DNA of 64,000 nt, taken from NCBI GenBank assembly GCA_021234155.1, contig JAJEKV010000074.1, positions 2,361,789 through 2,425,788 on the forward strand, written 5' to 3'. How positions within the stretch are numbered: the first letter of the stretch is position 1; each line of letters starts with the position of its first letter. Source of the DNA: Isoetes taiwanensis (taxonomy: Eukaryota > Streptophyta > Lycopodiopsida > Isoetales > Isoetaceae). Below, piece after piece: positions 44,942 to 54,430 of the stretch. A model generated the notes under the pieces. That model was not told where the DNA came from. It worked only from the letters and a program-made list of their open reading frames with translations, and made no database searches. Made by a program: the position numbers and the translations under genes.

Positions 44942-46348
44942 ATGCCGCTTCTTCGATTTCTTCTTCTTATACCGGTTCTTCCTTCTTTCCTTCTCTTTCT
45001 CCAATATGCAAAATTTCGTAAATCTGTAGCATCCATGGCTTCTTTTCCTCACAATGTTGATCTTCCCCCCCGCAAGAAGCCTCGCTTCGTTGATCTTGAA
45101 CTTAGATTAGGCCCCCCCGGCAGTTACTACTCCGATTCTGTTGAAGATGATGAAGAATTGGACGAATTTGAAGAAGTTTCTGATGCTCACGTCGATTTAG
45201 AGGCTGATCCTTGCCTGGCGGGGGAGAATTTATGGAAATATTTGTCTCAGGATGTTGTGGATATGATTCTTGCAAGGATTTCTCAGGAAGAATTGGCCAG
45301 ACTTCGCTGTGTGTCGAAGGATTGGAATTCTTCTGTCCTTTCCGCTGGAATTTCCGCGTTTCGTGGAGAATTGGGGATTTCTGGGCCAGATTGGATCGTC
45401 GTCTTGTTTGACAGTACTCCTAAGCCTAATCAGATGGTGGATTCCGCTTCTTTTGATTATTATAATTGGCTCATAGCATTTACGCCGGAATCAGGCTCAA
45501 ATTCTCGCTTTCGGACCTTTGATTTGGATTTTCTTCCCTCTTGTTCAGGCAAAAAGTTTGCAGAGCAGTTATGTAGCTTTAAGCTGGGGAATTATCGGTT
45601 TAAATCTTCTGCCGGAGGTCTTCTTTGTCTGCAGAATAAGAAGCTGGAACTTGTGATATGTAATCCCTTTTCCAGGGCATATAAAATTTTGCCAAGAAGA
45701 AACATTCAAAGCTTATCTTCAACTGCCATGTTTTACAACAATGCGAGCAAGAATTACACGATCTTTACTTGGAAGGCGCAATTTGTGAGGCTAGTGACGT
45801 ACGACTCTTGCTCAGAAACATCCAAGGTTATAGAAACCAACACGGAAGAGCACAATACGCTCTTAAATTCAAAGAAAATTGTAGCAGTATCATGCACAGG
45901 GTATGTAATTTTTGTTGCTTCTTACAGAGACAGGCGACCCGGAAAGCTTTGCATTTACAATGTGGCAAAATTAAAATGGGACAAATGCATCATAGATTGC
46001 CCAGTTTCAGAGATCGAAGGTGTGGTAAACTGCCAAGAGAGGCTATTTCTGCTGGCAAAAGGAAACGCCAGAAGCAGAAGAACCGTTTGGGAATTGGATC
46101 TGGCAAGCAAAAAGTGGATCGAACACAAAACATTTTGCTGTCCAGGACAAAATGTAAAATGTGCAGCAATTAGGAACCATATCTACATTTTTAGCAGGAT
46201 GGCTAGCAATCTGATTGTTTATGATATTCTGAGCCATACTTGGGTTACAGAGGCATGGCCAGATTATACAGGACCATGTTCTTCCTCCAGGCTTGATCAT
46301 TCACTTGGGGCATCAGTCTTAAGCTGTGAAATTCATTGTTTGCCTTAG
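44942..46348 (+). CDS. F-box protein (F-box plus beta-propeller-like C-terminal region)
   Basis: An intron-less frame of 468 residues, or 437 if translation starts at the second ATG (45035). The latter has the better context (ATCCATGGCT) and begins MASFPHNVDLPPRKKPR, a basic nuclear-signal-like stretch, so I prefer it. An acidic linker is followed by the F-box at about residues 96-140 (LSQDVVDMILARISQEELAR, then LRCVSKDWNSSVLSAG). This box binds SKP1 in SCF ubiquitin ligases. The remaining 320 residues show repeated WELDLASKKW- and VYDILSHTW-type strands, as in plant F-box/kelch-like substrate-binding domains. The substrate is unknown. The gene starts 268 bp after the Harbinger-like element. 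Confidence 0.85.
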   Translation: MPLLRFLLLIPVLPSFLLFLQYAKFRKSVASMASFPHNVDLPPRKKPRFVDLELRLGPPGSYYSDSVEDDEELDEFEEVSDAHVDLEADPCLAGENLWKYLSQDVVDMILARISQEELARLRCVSKDWNSSVLSAGISAFRGELGISGPDWIVVLFDSTPKPNQMVDSASFDYYNWLIAFTPESGSNSRFRTFDLDFLPSCSGKKFAEQLCSFKLGNYRFKSSAGGLLCLQNKKLELVICNPFSRAYKILPRRNIQSLSSTAMFYNNASKNYTIFTWKAQFVRLVTYDSCSETSKVIETNTEEHNTLLNSKKIVAVSCTGYVIFVASYRDRRPGKLCIYNVAKLKWDKCIIDCPVSEIEGVVNCQERLFLLAKGNARSRRTVWELDLASKKWIEHKTFCCPGQNVKCAAIRNHIYIFSRMASNLIVYDILSHTWVTEAWPDYTGPCSSSRLDHSLGASVLSCEIHCLP

Positions 46349-47214
46349 CAATCCGCCATAGCCACCAGTTTCGGATAAGCTTGATCCAATTTGACTGTTG
46401 CTGCTATGGATTTGGGGCTAATTTGGTTTGTAATTCAAAAGAATATGTTGTAAACTTTGAGAAACTTGTAAAAGATTTGGATTTGGATTCTTTGCTTACA
46501 TGAATTGCCACGTTTAGTCCAACTCAGCAGGATCTGGGGGATCTTGGAAAATGCATTTGACCCACAAAAGGCATTCCAAATTTCTAATGTGCGAGTATCA
46601 TTCCATGCCCATCATTTCTAGTTGGTTTCGATAAACCATAATAGTCACATTGGCATCTATTGTAGGGGCGCAAGGGCATCTTCATCTTGAGAGCATAATC
46701 TAATCATATTGGCATTTATCCCTAGGTCTGACGGGCATCTTGATCTAGAACGTGAAAACGTGCACTCATAGAAGTTCCTAGCTCTCCAAGGATTCTTCAA
46801 CATGAAAAAGACAATTACTTAGTTTGTCTTTTCATCAGAAGATGTTACAAAATTGTCCTAATTTGCACTCACATCCCATCTTTATCTATAAAATCACGCC
46901 AATGGTCAAGGTTTGTACTCATGTCTCGTTCACTGCACATTCTTCTTCAAGCTCTTCCATGGCTGGGCTCATATGAAATCAATCTACATCACTCTCTTCA
47001 ATACAAAATAATTAAATTAAAAAAAAAATTAACTCTAAATTATATAAATGGTCGATTGCTCATTGCACATCCTTTTCGACCTCTCCCATGGCTGGGCTCA
47101 TAGAAAATTGCTCTATTTTTCTAAATCATATTAATGGTCGAGATTCGCATTCACAACCTTAGTCGTGGGGAGTTTTCTACCCCCCTTCACAACAACATTG
47201 GAGAGACAAACTCA
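46349..47214. other. 3' flank of the F-box gene, with imperfect repeats
   Basis: Probable 3' UTR to about 46500. Imperfect repeats of CTTCCATGGCTGGGCTCATA and GCACAT..CTT occur at 46899-46975 and 47048-47105. No further gene was seen. Confidence 0.4.
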
Positions 47215-47331
47215 CACAACATGGAAACTGGGACGCTGATTCCGCCTCCGGAATGGAAAGCGGCATGATGATTCCGCTCAGCAGGTAAGGAGCAGGTAAA
47301 TTTGAAGCTGCGACCCAGTTACCATGTTGTG
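47215..47331. repeat. small GC-rich foldback (candidate MITE)
   Basis: CACAACATGG (47215-47224) and CCATGTTGTG (47322-47331) are perfect inverted repeats, and pairing extends inward with a few mismatches (AACTGGGACGC against GCGACCCAGTT). A third copy of AACTGGGTCGCTGATTCC follows at about 47342-47359. No clear target duplication. Confidence 0.5.
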
Positions 47332-48580
47332 GCGGCCTGGAACTGGGTCGCTGATTCCAGGACCCGCTCCCGCCGGTCGCGGGACTCCCTGGAATCCGCT
47401 TCCCAGATTCCATGCCGCCATACAATATAGCGCGTGGAACAACTTCCTTGTTGTAGTTGCATTAATTTAGCACTTGCTAGATATTTTTCTTATTTAGTAT
47501 TTTTCTTTTTTCATGCTTGTTAAGATCTTCGTTGTCAATGTCGCCACTATTGTACCATGTATGTTGTTGTTAGTGTGGTTTTTATTATGATATTTTGACA
47601 TGTTAGTGGGCACACGTTAGTTATCTTTTTGGACTAGTAGAAATGCCAAGTGGATGCATTCGTATACCATAAGGTACCTATGTCACATACGAATTAGTTA
47701 AAATTGCAATGGTTTCTTACTTTTCAAAAGATGACAAACTTTATTCATCAATCCAAATATTATGTCAAGATACAATGCAGAGATAGGACTACAACCCCAG
47801 TGGACAAATACAACTGAGCACAACCGCCTGTTTATGCATAACAATGAATTTGAAGGTAGATTTCCAAAACCAATGTCTTTTTCTATTGATCAAGAGAAGC
47901 ACAATTATGAGCCATAACAATTTTATCCTATGCCCACTGAAGAACAAGTTCATCTATAGTGTCAACACCTCGAATTTTTGAGTGGTGCAAAATGTACATT
48001 TTCTACAACTTTGAAGTAAGGTTTGTATATGATTTTTGTAGATGTATTTGTTTAAAGCTATTGTATATTTGGTCTGAGCTATCTGGTTTCCTTTCTTTTG
48101 TTTATGGTTGCTTTTCTTTGGTTTTTTTAGTTGTGGTTGTTTATTGAAATTTTTTGTTTTGGTGTGTTATGGGACGGGCAACTTCATGAATAATATATAA
48201 ACTATTAGATATAGCATAAATCTCAGGACACATCAAAACAAAAATTTTCAATTTTTATTTTCAATACAATTTTGTTCCTTTTTTTTTCCAAACTCAAAAA
48301 CACAATATCTCCATTTTTTTTTTCACAAAATGGAATTATGGCTATCCACCCTGAAAACGAAGTGCCTAGGCTCCTCCGAAATACAAATCATTGCCATAGC
48401 TAGGAGCTCCAACTCCGGCGCCCTTTTTCTGAGACTGCTGCAAACAACCACCCCAAATGCATGAGGAAGAGATAGATCGTGAACTTTAGCAAAAAAATGT
48501 AGCATGTAGCATATCAATGTTTGTCGATATAAAGGCTTTCCTTTTATTAGCTCCAACGTCCACCTTTATATATACATTCT
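47332..48580. other. intergenic stretch, no gene seen
   Basis: AT-rich; only short open frames without recognisable domains. Confidence 0.4.
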
Positions 48581-49230
48581 ATTCTAGAATGGGACTCGCA
48601 TGAAACCAACAAACCAATAGATAGGCTTCTCATTCATCTCATCAGAGTTTCTACAATGGTGGATAGTGGGTAGCCGCACACATGCGAACTACCCACGAAA
48701 AATAAAGGGAAATCCAATTATATCATTTGGACCCCAAAAAATACAATGCTAACAGATGTTTGGTTGGTGTACCTGCCGAAAGCTTATCACCGGGATTAAA
48801 AAACCCCGCCCTTTTGGGTTTTCGAGGAAGAACCCTAGTGATAAACCTTCGGCAAGGGGCTTAGACAAACGCAAGGCAGAGAAATCGCTCCCAAAAACCC
48901 ACGAATGGAGAAGTCGAAACAGATGTCGCTCGCCAACCTATACCTGCACATCACCAACACCAAAAAAACAAAACAAAACAAACCTCCCAGAGTGGAGGGG
49001 CTGATTACGCGCGTGCCACGCGACAAATATAATAAACAAAGAAGGGGGGGGGAGGGTGGGTTCAAAGAGAAATAGGTACTGCTGAGAGAGAAGAGGAAGC
49101 GCCGATGAGACGTTGATGCAGAAATGCGCCTAAAATAGCGAACTCCCAACCATAACGGGCATGCGCGGCCCGCATGCATGCTCGTCCCATTCTAGAATGG
49201 CGATCCGATGTCTCGGATCGATGGGATTCT
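48581..49230 (+). mobile_element. hairpin-ended TIR element, copy D (long type)
   Basis: The left end is ATTCTAGAATGGGACTCGCA. The right end is the inverted form plus the hairpin CGATCCGATGTCTCGGATCG and ATGGGATTCT. Internally it has the GTGGGTAG/CTACCCAC hairpin at about 48664-48694. The 16-nt stem GCCGAAAGCTTATCAC (48775-48790) pairs with GTGATAAACCTTCGGC (48838-48853) around the conserved AACCCCGCCC loop. It is the counterpart of copy C. It is joined directly to copy E, sharing ATTCT. Confidence 0.78.
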
Positions 49231-49578
49231 AGAATGGAACTCGCATGAAACCAACAAACCACCCGAATACCAAAGGACTTCCTTACAAACTAGGATCGAG
49301 GACGAAGGTCACAGGATGAAGGCTAAAGGCCGGAAAAGGACAGCATGAAAGAAACGCCAAATTGGCCAAACCAAGCAGGAAGAAGCCCCTCCCCTGCCTG
49401 GAAAACAATTCAAAGAGAAATAGGTACTGCTGAGAGAGAAGAGGAAGTGCCGATGAGACGTTGATGCAGAAATGCGCCTAAAATAGCGAACTCCCAACCA
49501 TAACGGGCATGCGCCGCCCGCATGCATGCTCATCCCATTCTAGAATGGCGATCCGATGTCTCGGATCGATGGGATTCT
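49226..49578 (+). mobile_element. hairpin-ended TIR element, copy E (short type)
   Basis: Short copy joined head-to-tail to copy D. It shares about 35 bp of the left end and about 190 bp of the right end with copy D. Between them it has the short-type middle (AACTAGGATCGAGGACGAAG, GAAGAAGCCCCTCCCCTGCC) seen in copies A and B. It ends GATGGGATTCT, so ATTCT flanks the D+E pair on both sides. Confidence 0.78.
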
Positions 49579-51099
49579 TTATGTAAAGGTTCTTTCTTTG
49601 TATTTAAATGGTCCACATTTTTCTAGTGTAGGCTTCACGCCGTAATAATTTCTCCTCAACCACTAGATAATTTAATGGTCCTTAAATAAGGTCCTTAAAA
49701 CCAATGGTCCATAACTAGCAAAAGGCACACCAGAAGGCTTTAACAAGGTTAAATTGGTTAGGCATTTAAACTTAGTATCATTTGGCTTAGTGGTCATTGG
49801 AAAGTGGATTCCATTTTGTGAAGTGGATTTCGTTAATTATAAAAAAGAAAAAAGAAATGTATGTCTTTATTCATATGCAATAGGAGGTCTTAGGCAATAA
49901 GCAATGAAAAGAAATCAAAGTTTATTTTGAATGGCAAAGTAGTGGAATGTTTCTTGTATTCTCCATAACCATCCATGTATGAAATAATAGAAGTTTGTGG
50001 CTTTTATAGTTCAATTAATTAATTATGATTAGTTGTCTTAGTGAGGTATTGTACATGGTAAAAGGTTATTATAGTCAGATATCCTTATTATAGTCAGTTA
50101 TTATAGTCTTATAGATCGTTTGTTGTTTTTATCCTCATTCTGTTGTATGTGATACCTCATGTTGTATGTTGTTAGGCTTATGGGTATTTCTTTTGCTAGG
50201 CCTAGAAAGGATCTTATAGAATCAAATCTTATAAATTACAGAGAGTTTATGCAATTGCGCTTTTGAATTTTAACCCTATTAAATGTAGATCTCTCTAGCA
50301 AAACAATATCGAGAAGATAACGTCTTATACATTATGGAGAAAGGGCAACTTTACTTCCACGTTTGATTGACACATTCCTTATTTGTTTGATAATTTATGG
50401 ATCTGGAAATGATAAACCCTCCAGTTTGATTTTCTCTTGGCCAATTGCAACTATGATTCATCAGCTGAACACAGAGAAATGAAAATTGAAGGATTGATAT
50501 AGTGCTAAAGCATTTCCCAAGTTAATGAAGCAACGTACATTATTACAAGACAACATCCCTAAAGTCCTATATGTACAGACCCTTTTCAGAGTTCTAACTT
50601 TACCTTAATAATCAGAGATCTGGAGTAGCAGAACCAATATTTCAAAAAGGAAGCAAAAGCCCACACGAGGTGGACCTTCTTGGCAGTCTGAAAAGCACGT
50701 CACAATGTAATCTTACCATTTAACTTTACCTGAAAGGAAACAAAGTCTTTCACATACAATGATCGCCAACCTTTAACACGCTTCAACAGTGTGACAAATA
50801 TTCTATGGGAAGCTTCAAATTCTGCTTCTCCCATATTATTTGTATCTGCGGACGTTCGTTTGTTTACAAATATCAAGCCTGATTACAGTGCAACCAGCAA
50901 AAAGGACAAAATGGAAGAGATAAACAAACCAAATATGCACCCTAAATACATCTACATTCTGGTTCCATATCAATTTGACAGCTTTGTGCTGTAAGTACCA
51001 GCTGTAAGAACAACAATAGATTCTATAAAAGGAATATCTAGAATGGGCATTATAAGATTGCTGAGACCATCTTCATGCTAAAAAATCATCCACATGGGA
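49579..51099. other. intergenic stretch, no gene seen
   Basis: No gene, RNA or element recognised. The open frame at 50791-50994 shows no domain. Confidence 0.4.
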
Positions 51100-51264
51100 T
51101 TAGGATGACTCTGCGTCTTTTTCAGAAACTTGGACAGATTCCTCAAGTTTGTGCTTCTCAGTCAATGTTCTCTCTAGGTTTGCTAAAGAGCCCAAGCATC
51201 CAGCAAAGTAGACAGGCATAAAATAGAAAACCTCAGGATGGGTGGTGGCAGCAATAGACCTTTG
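51100..51264 (-). CDS. terminal exon of an unknown protein (partial)
   Basis: On the minus strand a clean 54-codon frame runs to a TAA at 51100-51102. It reads SIAATTHPEVFYFMPVYFAG, then CLGSLANLERTLTEKHKLEE and a charged tail. A hydrophobic aromatic stretch followed by a charged coil suggests the C-terminus of a membrane-associated protein. An in-frame stop lies shortly upstream, so it would have to be a spliced 3' exon, with an acceptor near ATCAAAG at about 51259-51265. Upstream exons were not identified. I do not recognise the family. Confidence 0.4.
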   Translation of the reverse strand, partial: QRSIAATTHPEVFYFMPVYFAGCLGSLANLERTLTEKHKLEESVQVSEKDAESS

Positions 51265-52777
51265 ATAACACAGATTTTCGAGTTAAAACTTTAATGCCAA
51301 CATCTGCGCCAATAACCAACTCATTTCAAATAGATTCGGCTAGTTCAAATCTGACTGCTATATACCACAACAATGGTCCGAATAAACAACAATGCAGAAT
51401 ATACCACAAAACCAATGGCTCACCAGATGACATCTGCAAGACAAGTTGAGGCATCCCCTGATTTTCAGATATTTATATAGAAGCATATTGCCAAAAAGCA
51501 AGGTTTATACACCTCAAAACCAACAGCTGATTACAACACGGTAAAGCATCCAGGCAGTATATTTTCAAGCTGAAAGATTCTTACACTAGAACCAATGGAC
51601 GATTGCAAAACATCTGCAAAACTGACTTAGAAGGCATTATTCTGGAGCTTTAGACGGGATACTTCTAGGATTTTGCCAGAGTAGTGTTACAGAGAAATAA
51701 AAAGAATAGGGTAAAGTACCTTGCAGGCCTGGATTGTTAGACAGATCTTACTATTGACCGGAGTGTCTGCCATATCTATTCACGTCAGCTGGCCCTCTTT
51801 GCTGTGTTTTGCTTGCTAAGCCCCGATCTCATGCAGGAATGGCTGCCAATCCGACCACTCTTGAATGCTTATATCTGTTTCTATACCCCGGACATGAAGC
51901 CAAAAATGCGCGGGAACCTCGAATGAAGCTGGCAGAATTGCCATCGCTGCCCTGAATAGAAAGTGGCTAGGATGAAGGGGACGCTGCCACAACAACATCC
52001 CACCATAGACAAGAAAAAAAAAAAACCCAAATTGACGAACTGCGAAATCCGACTCTATTAGTCTCAAGTCTGGAAAATACTTGAAGATCGGGGCCTTTCA
52101 ACAGCAGGAAAATATGGAAAACAGGCAGACAAAAGTAAGAGAGAAGAACAGGCAAACGAAAGTAAGAAAAAAGAGGAGGCACTGCAGAGACGGATCAGAA
52201 AGGGCTGAAGAATCGTCGGACTTGGCTAGGGCGGTAAAGGGCGAGCCGGTTTTTTTTTTTCTGCAAGCCATGTTTGTACAAGCAGGGAGAGAAAGGGTAG
52301 AGGATCCCATTGAAGCGCCTCCTCCCATCTCACGTTGCTATTTTCTGGGGTCTTTTCTAATTTCCCTGGCCTTAGATTTGTGAAAGTAAAGATCTGATGG
52401 TCCAAAATAAGGCACATCAGAGTTTGATGACATGGAAATTACACGTGGATAGGCTAGAATTTGAGGAAAGGCTGTAGGCCCGGTAGGGCTGGTGTGCTAA
52501 AAACAAGGTGCTGCGCATGGAGGGTTGCCCTCCATGGCCGGAGGGTGAAGTGGCTTAAATCACAGTTCAAAGTAAAAAAGAAAATAGGAAAGTAAATGCA
52601 AATAAGAAACTTATCATGTAGCAATGTTTGGCTTGGCATCGTTGGGCTTGGGTGAGATAGATTGAATAATAAACCCATGTGTATTAGAGGTTTATAAGCA
52701 GGTTTTTGTGTAGAGGTATAAGGATTCACATTTTGCTTCTTAACATTGTCCGTGCACATAACACCGACAAATTGCAA
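51265..52777. other. intergenic stretch or possible introns
   Basis: No recognisable exons. The region could be intron or upstream sequence of the minus-strand gene ending at 51100. Open frames at 51816-52417 are low-complexity and overlap each other on both strands. Confidence 0.3.
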
Positions 52778-52893
52778 TATGTAGCATAATAACAGGGGTT
52801 TTTTTTTGTGTTTTTGTACGCTTTTCACAAAGGTTTTCCTAAGATTTCATGACGTATTCGAATGGATGTACTAATGCGTACATCTAGAGTGCA
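52778..52893 (+). repeat. dispersed repeat R1, copy 2
   Basis: Same blocks as 22040-22160, including ATATGTAGCATAATAACAGG and GATGTAC-TAATGC-GTACATC, followed by TAGAGTGC. Confidence 0.55.
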
Positions 52894-54295
52894 CCATTTC
52901 TTAGTCGTTGATTTAGCTTTTTTTTTTCAATGGTCCAACATCTAAAGGCTCACAATAAAAGCCCTCTTTTTATTTTAGGGCTGAACATGCAAGCCTTGTG
53001 GATATCATTTCAGGGCATTCTTGCAAAAAATTAATGTTCTTGTGCTTTAGTGCAGAGGATGATGCGGCCGGATGCTTGCTTCAGCAGTTTATGCTACATA
53101 TTCACAGTTTCCATGGCATGGTCTGGTGGGTTTCAAGGCAACAGTGTGTTGATACTCTTATTTTCATGTGAGCAAATTTTAAGTACCAAAAAACAAGAAG
53201 ATGAAGAGACCGGAGCTGCATTCCAGCCAGCTTATCAAGAAAATTCCTTATCAGAAATATAAGATTTTAGGGTTCTCCATCGGAGCTCTCTTCTTCTTCC
53301 GGATCTCCAAGAAGTTGGCGGCTAAGAACAATGAGTCCTTGAAAACTTCATTGAATCAATCTATCTAGAGTTTTCAGGATTTGCTAAGCGTGGACGATCA
53401 GGTAATCCTTGGCCCAAATTTGTAAGCCTAAATCTCAGTATTTGTTTTCCCATTCCTAGCTGAAGCAGCTCAGGAGATAGATTCACCTCTGAATGCGAAT
53501 CCCATATCAGATTCTTTAAGCGTTGAGATGGCTCTCGAGAATTTAATTCTGCCACAATTTAGGGCAACACAAAAACTGCAACATTCTTCATTCTATTTCA
53601 ACACACCTCAAACATAGGTCGTGCAGGCAGGGATTTTTCCTAGGAATATGTAAGATAATTTGCTAGATTGAAGGCATGGATAGAAAAAACCATAGCCTGT
53701 TGTAGAATTATGACATGTAAGCAAGATGCTTTGTTTCCTTTCTCATATGATACAAGAATGGCAGATGTGGGTTCCTTGATTACTGTGCATCTTCCATTAT
53801 CTATTTGGCAGATTTTGTTGAAGGCAAACATTTTCAAGCATAGCTGAACGTCATCCTCTTGTTAAAAGTTTTCGATGGTGTTCCTGATGCCATGCTAGCC
53901 AAAGCAATGGCAATTTTGAATCTGAACACTCCACTCAAGCTGAAAACATACATCGTTTGTTCAAAAATTCCTCCTGGTATTTCTTTAGCAACAGACAGTC
54001 CGTTGGTTTGTTTTTGAAAACTCGCAAATATGGCACCTTTTTATGTATCCAGTGTATTCTAATATGTCTACTCATGATAGGCTGTTGCAGTGTTACTTCT
54101 TTACATCCATTGTACTAGCAATCAACCGTGGAGACTCTCTGGAATATCCGTTTAAAAACAAGAGAGAGGCATTGCAAATACACGAAATCTGGTAAGTGCA
54201 AATAATTGATTGTCTATATGGGCACTGGCATTATGTATTATGGCGCTATTGATTCTTATCTACATGTCCTAGGCTCTCTTATATTGATGCTGCCT
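52894..54295. other. intergenic stretch, no gene seen
   Basis: No confident coding region or repeat. Confidence 0.4.
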
Positions 54296-54430
54296 ACGCC
54301 CCCCGTGTGAATATGCACCCAAACCAAAGGGGGTTTAAGGGGGATTTTAATTTAAATGCGTTAGACCCAATGGTTGTGTTAATTAATGTTAATGGTAGTT
54401 ATGTGTTGGTAGTTATGTGTTGGTTGTTTA
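54296..54430 (+). repeat. solo copy of the inner end of the large inverted repeat
   Basis: Matches 24565-24670 (CCCCCCGTGTGAATATGCAC, CCAAAGGGGGTTTAAGG, GGGATTTTAATTTAAATG) with scattered differences, then diverges. It shows that the arm end is a dispersed element end. Confidence 0.7.
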
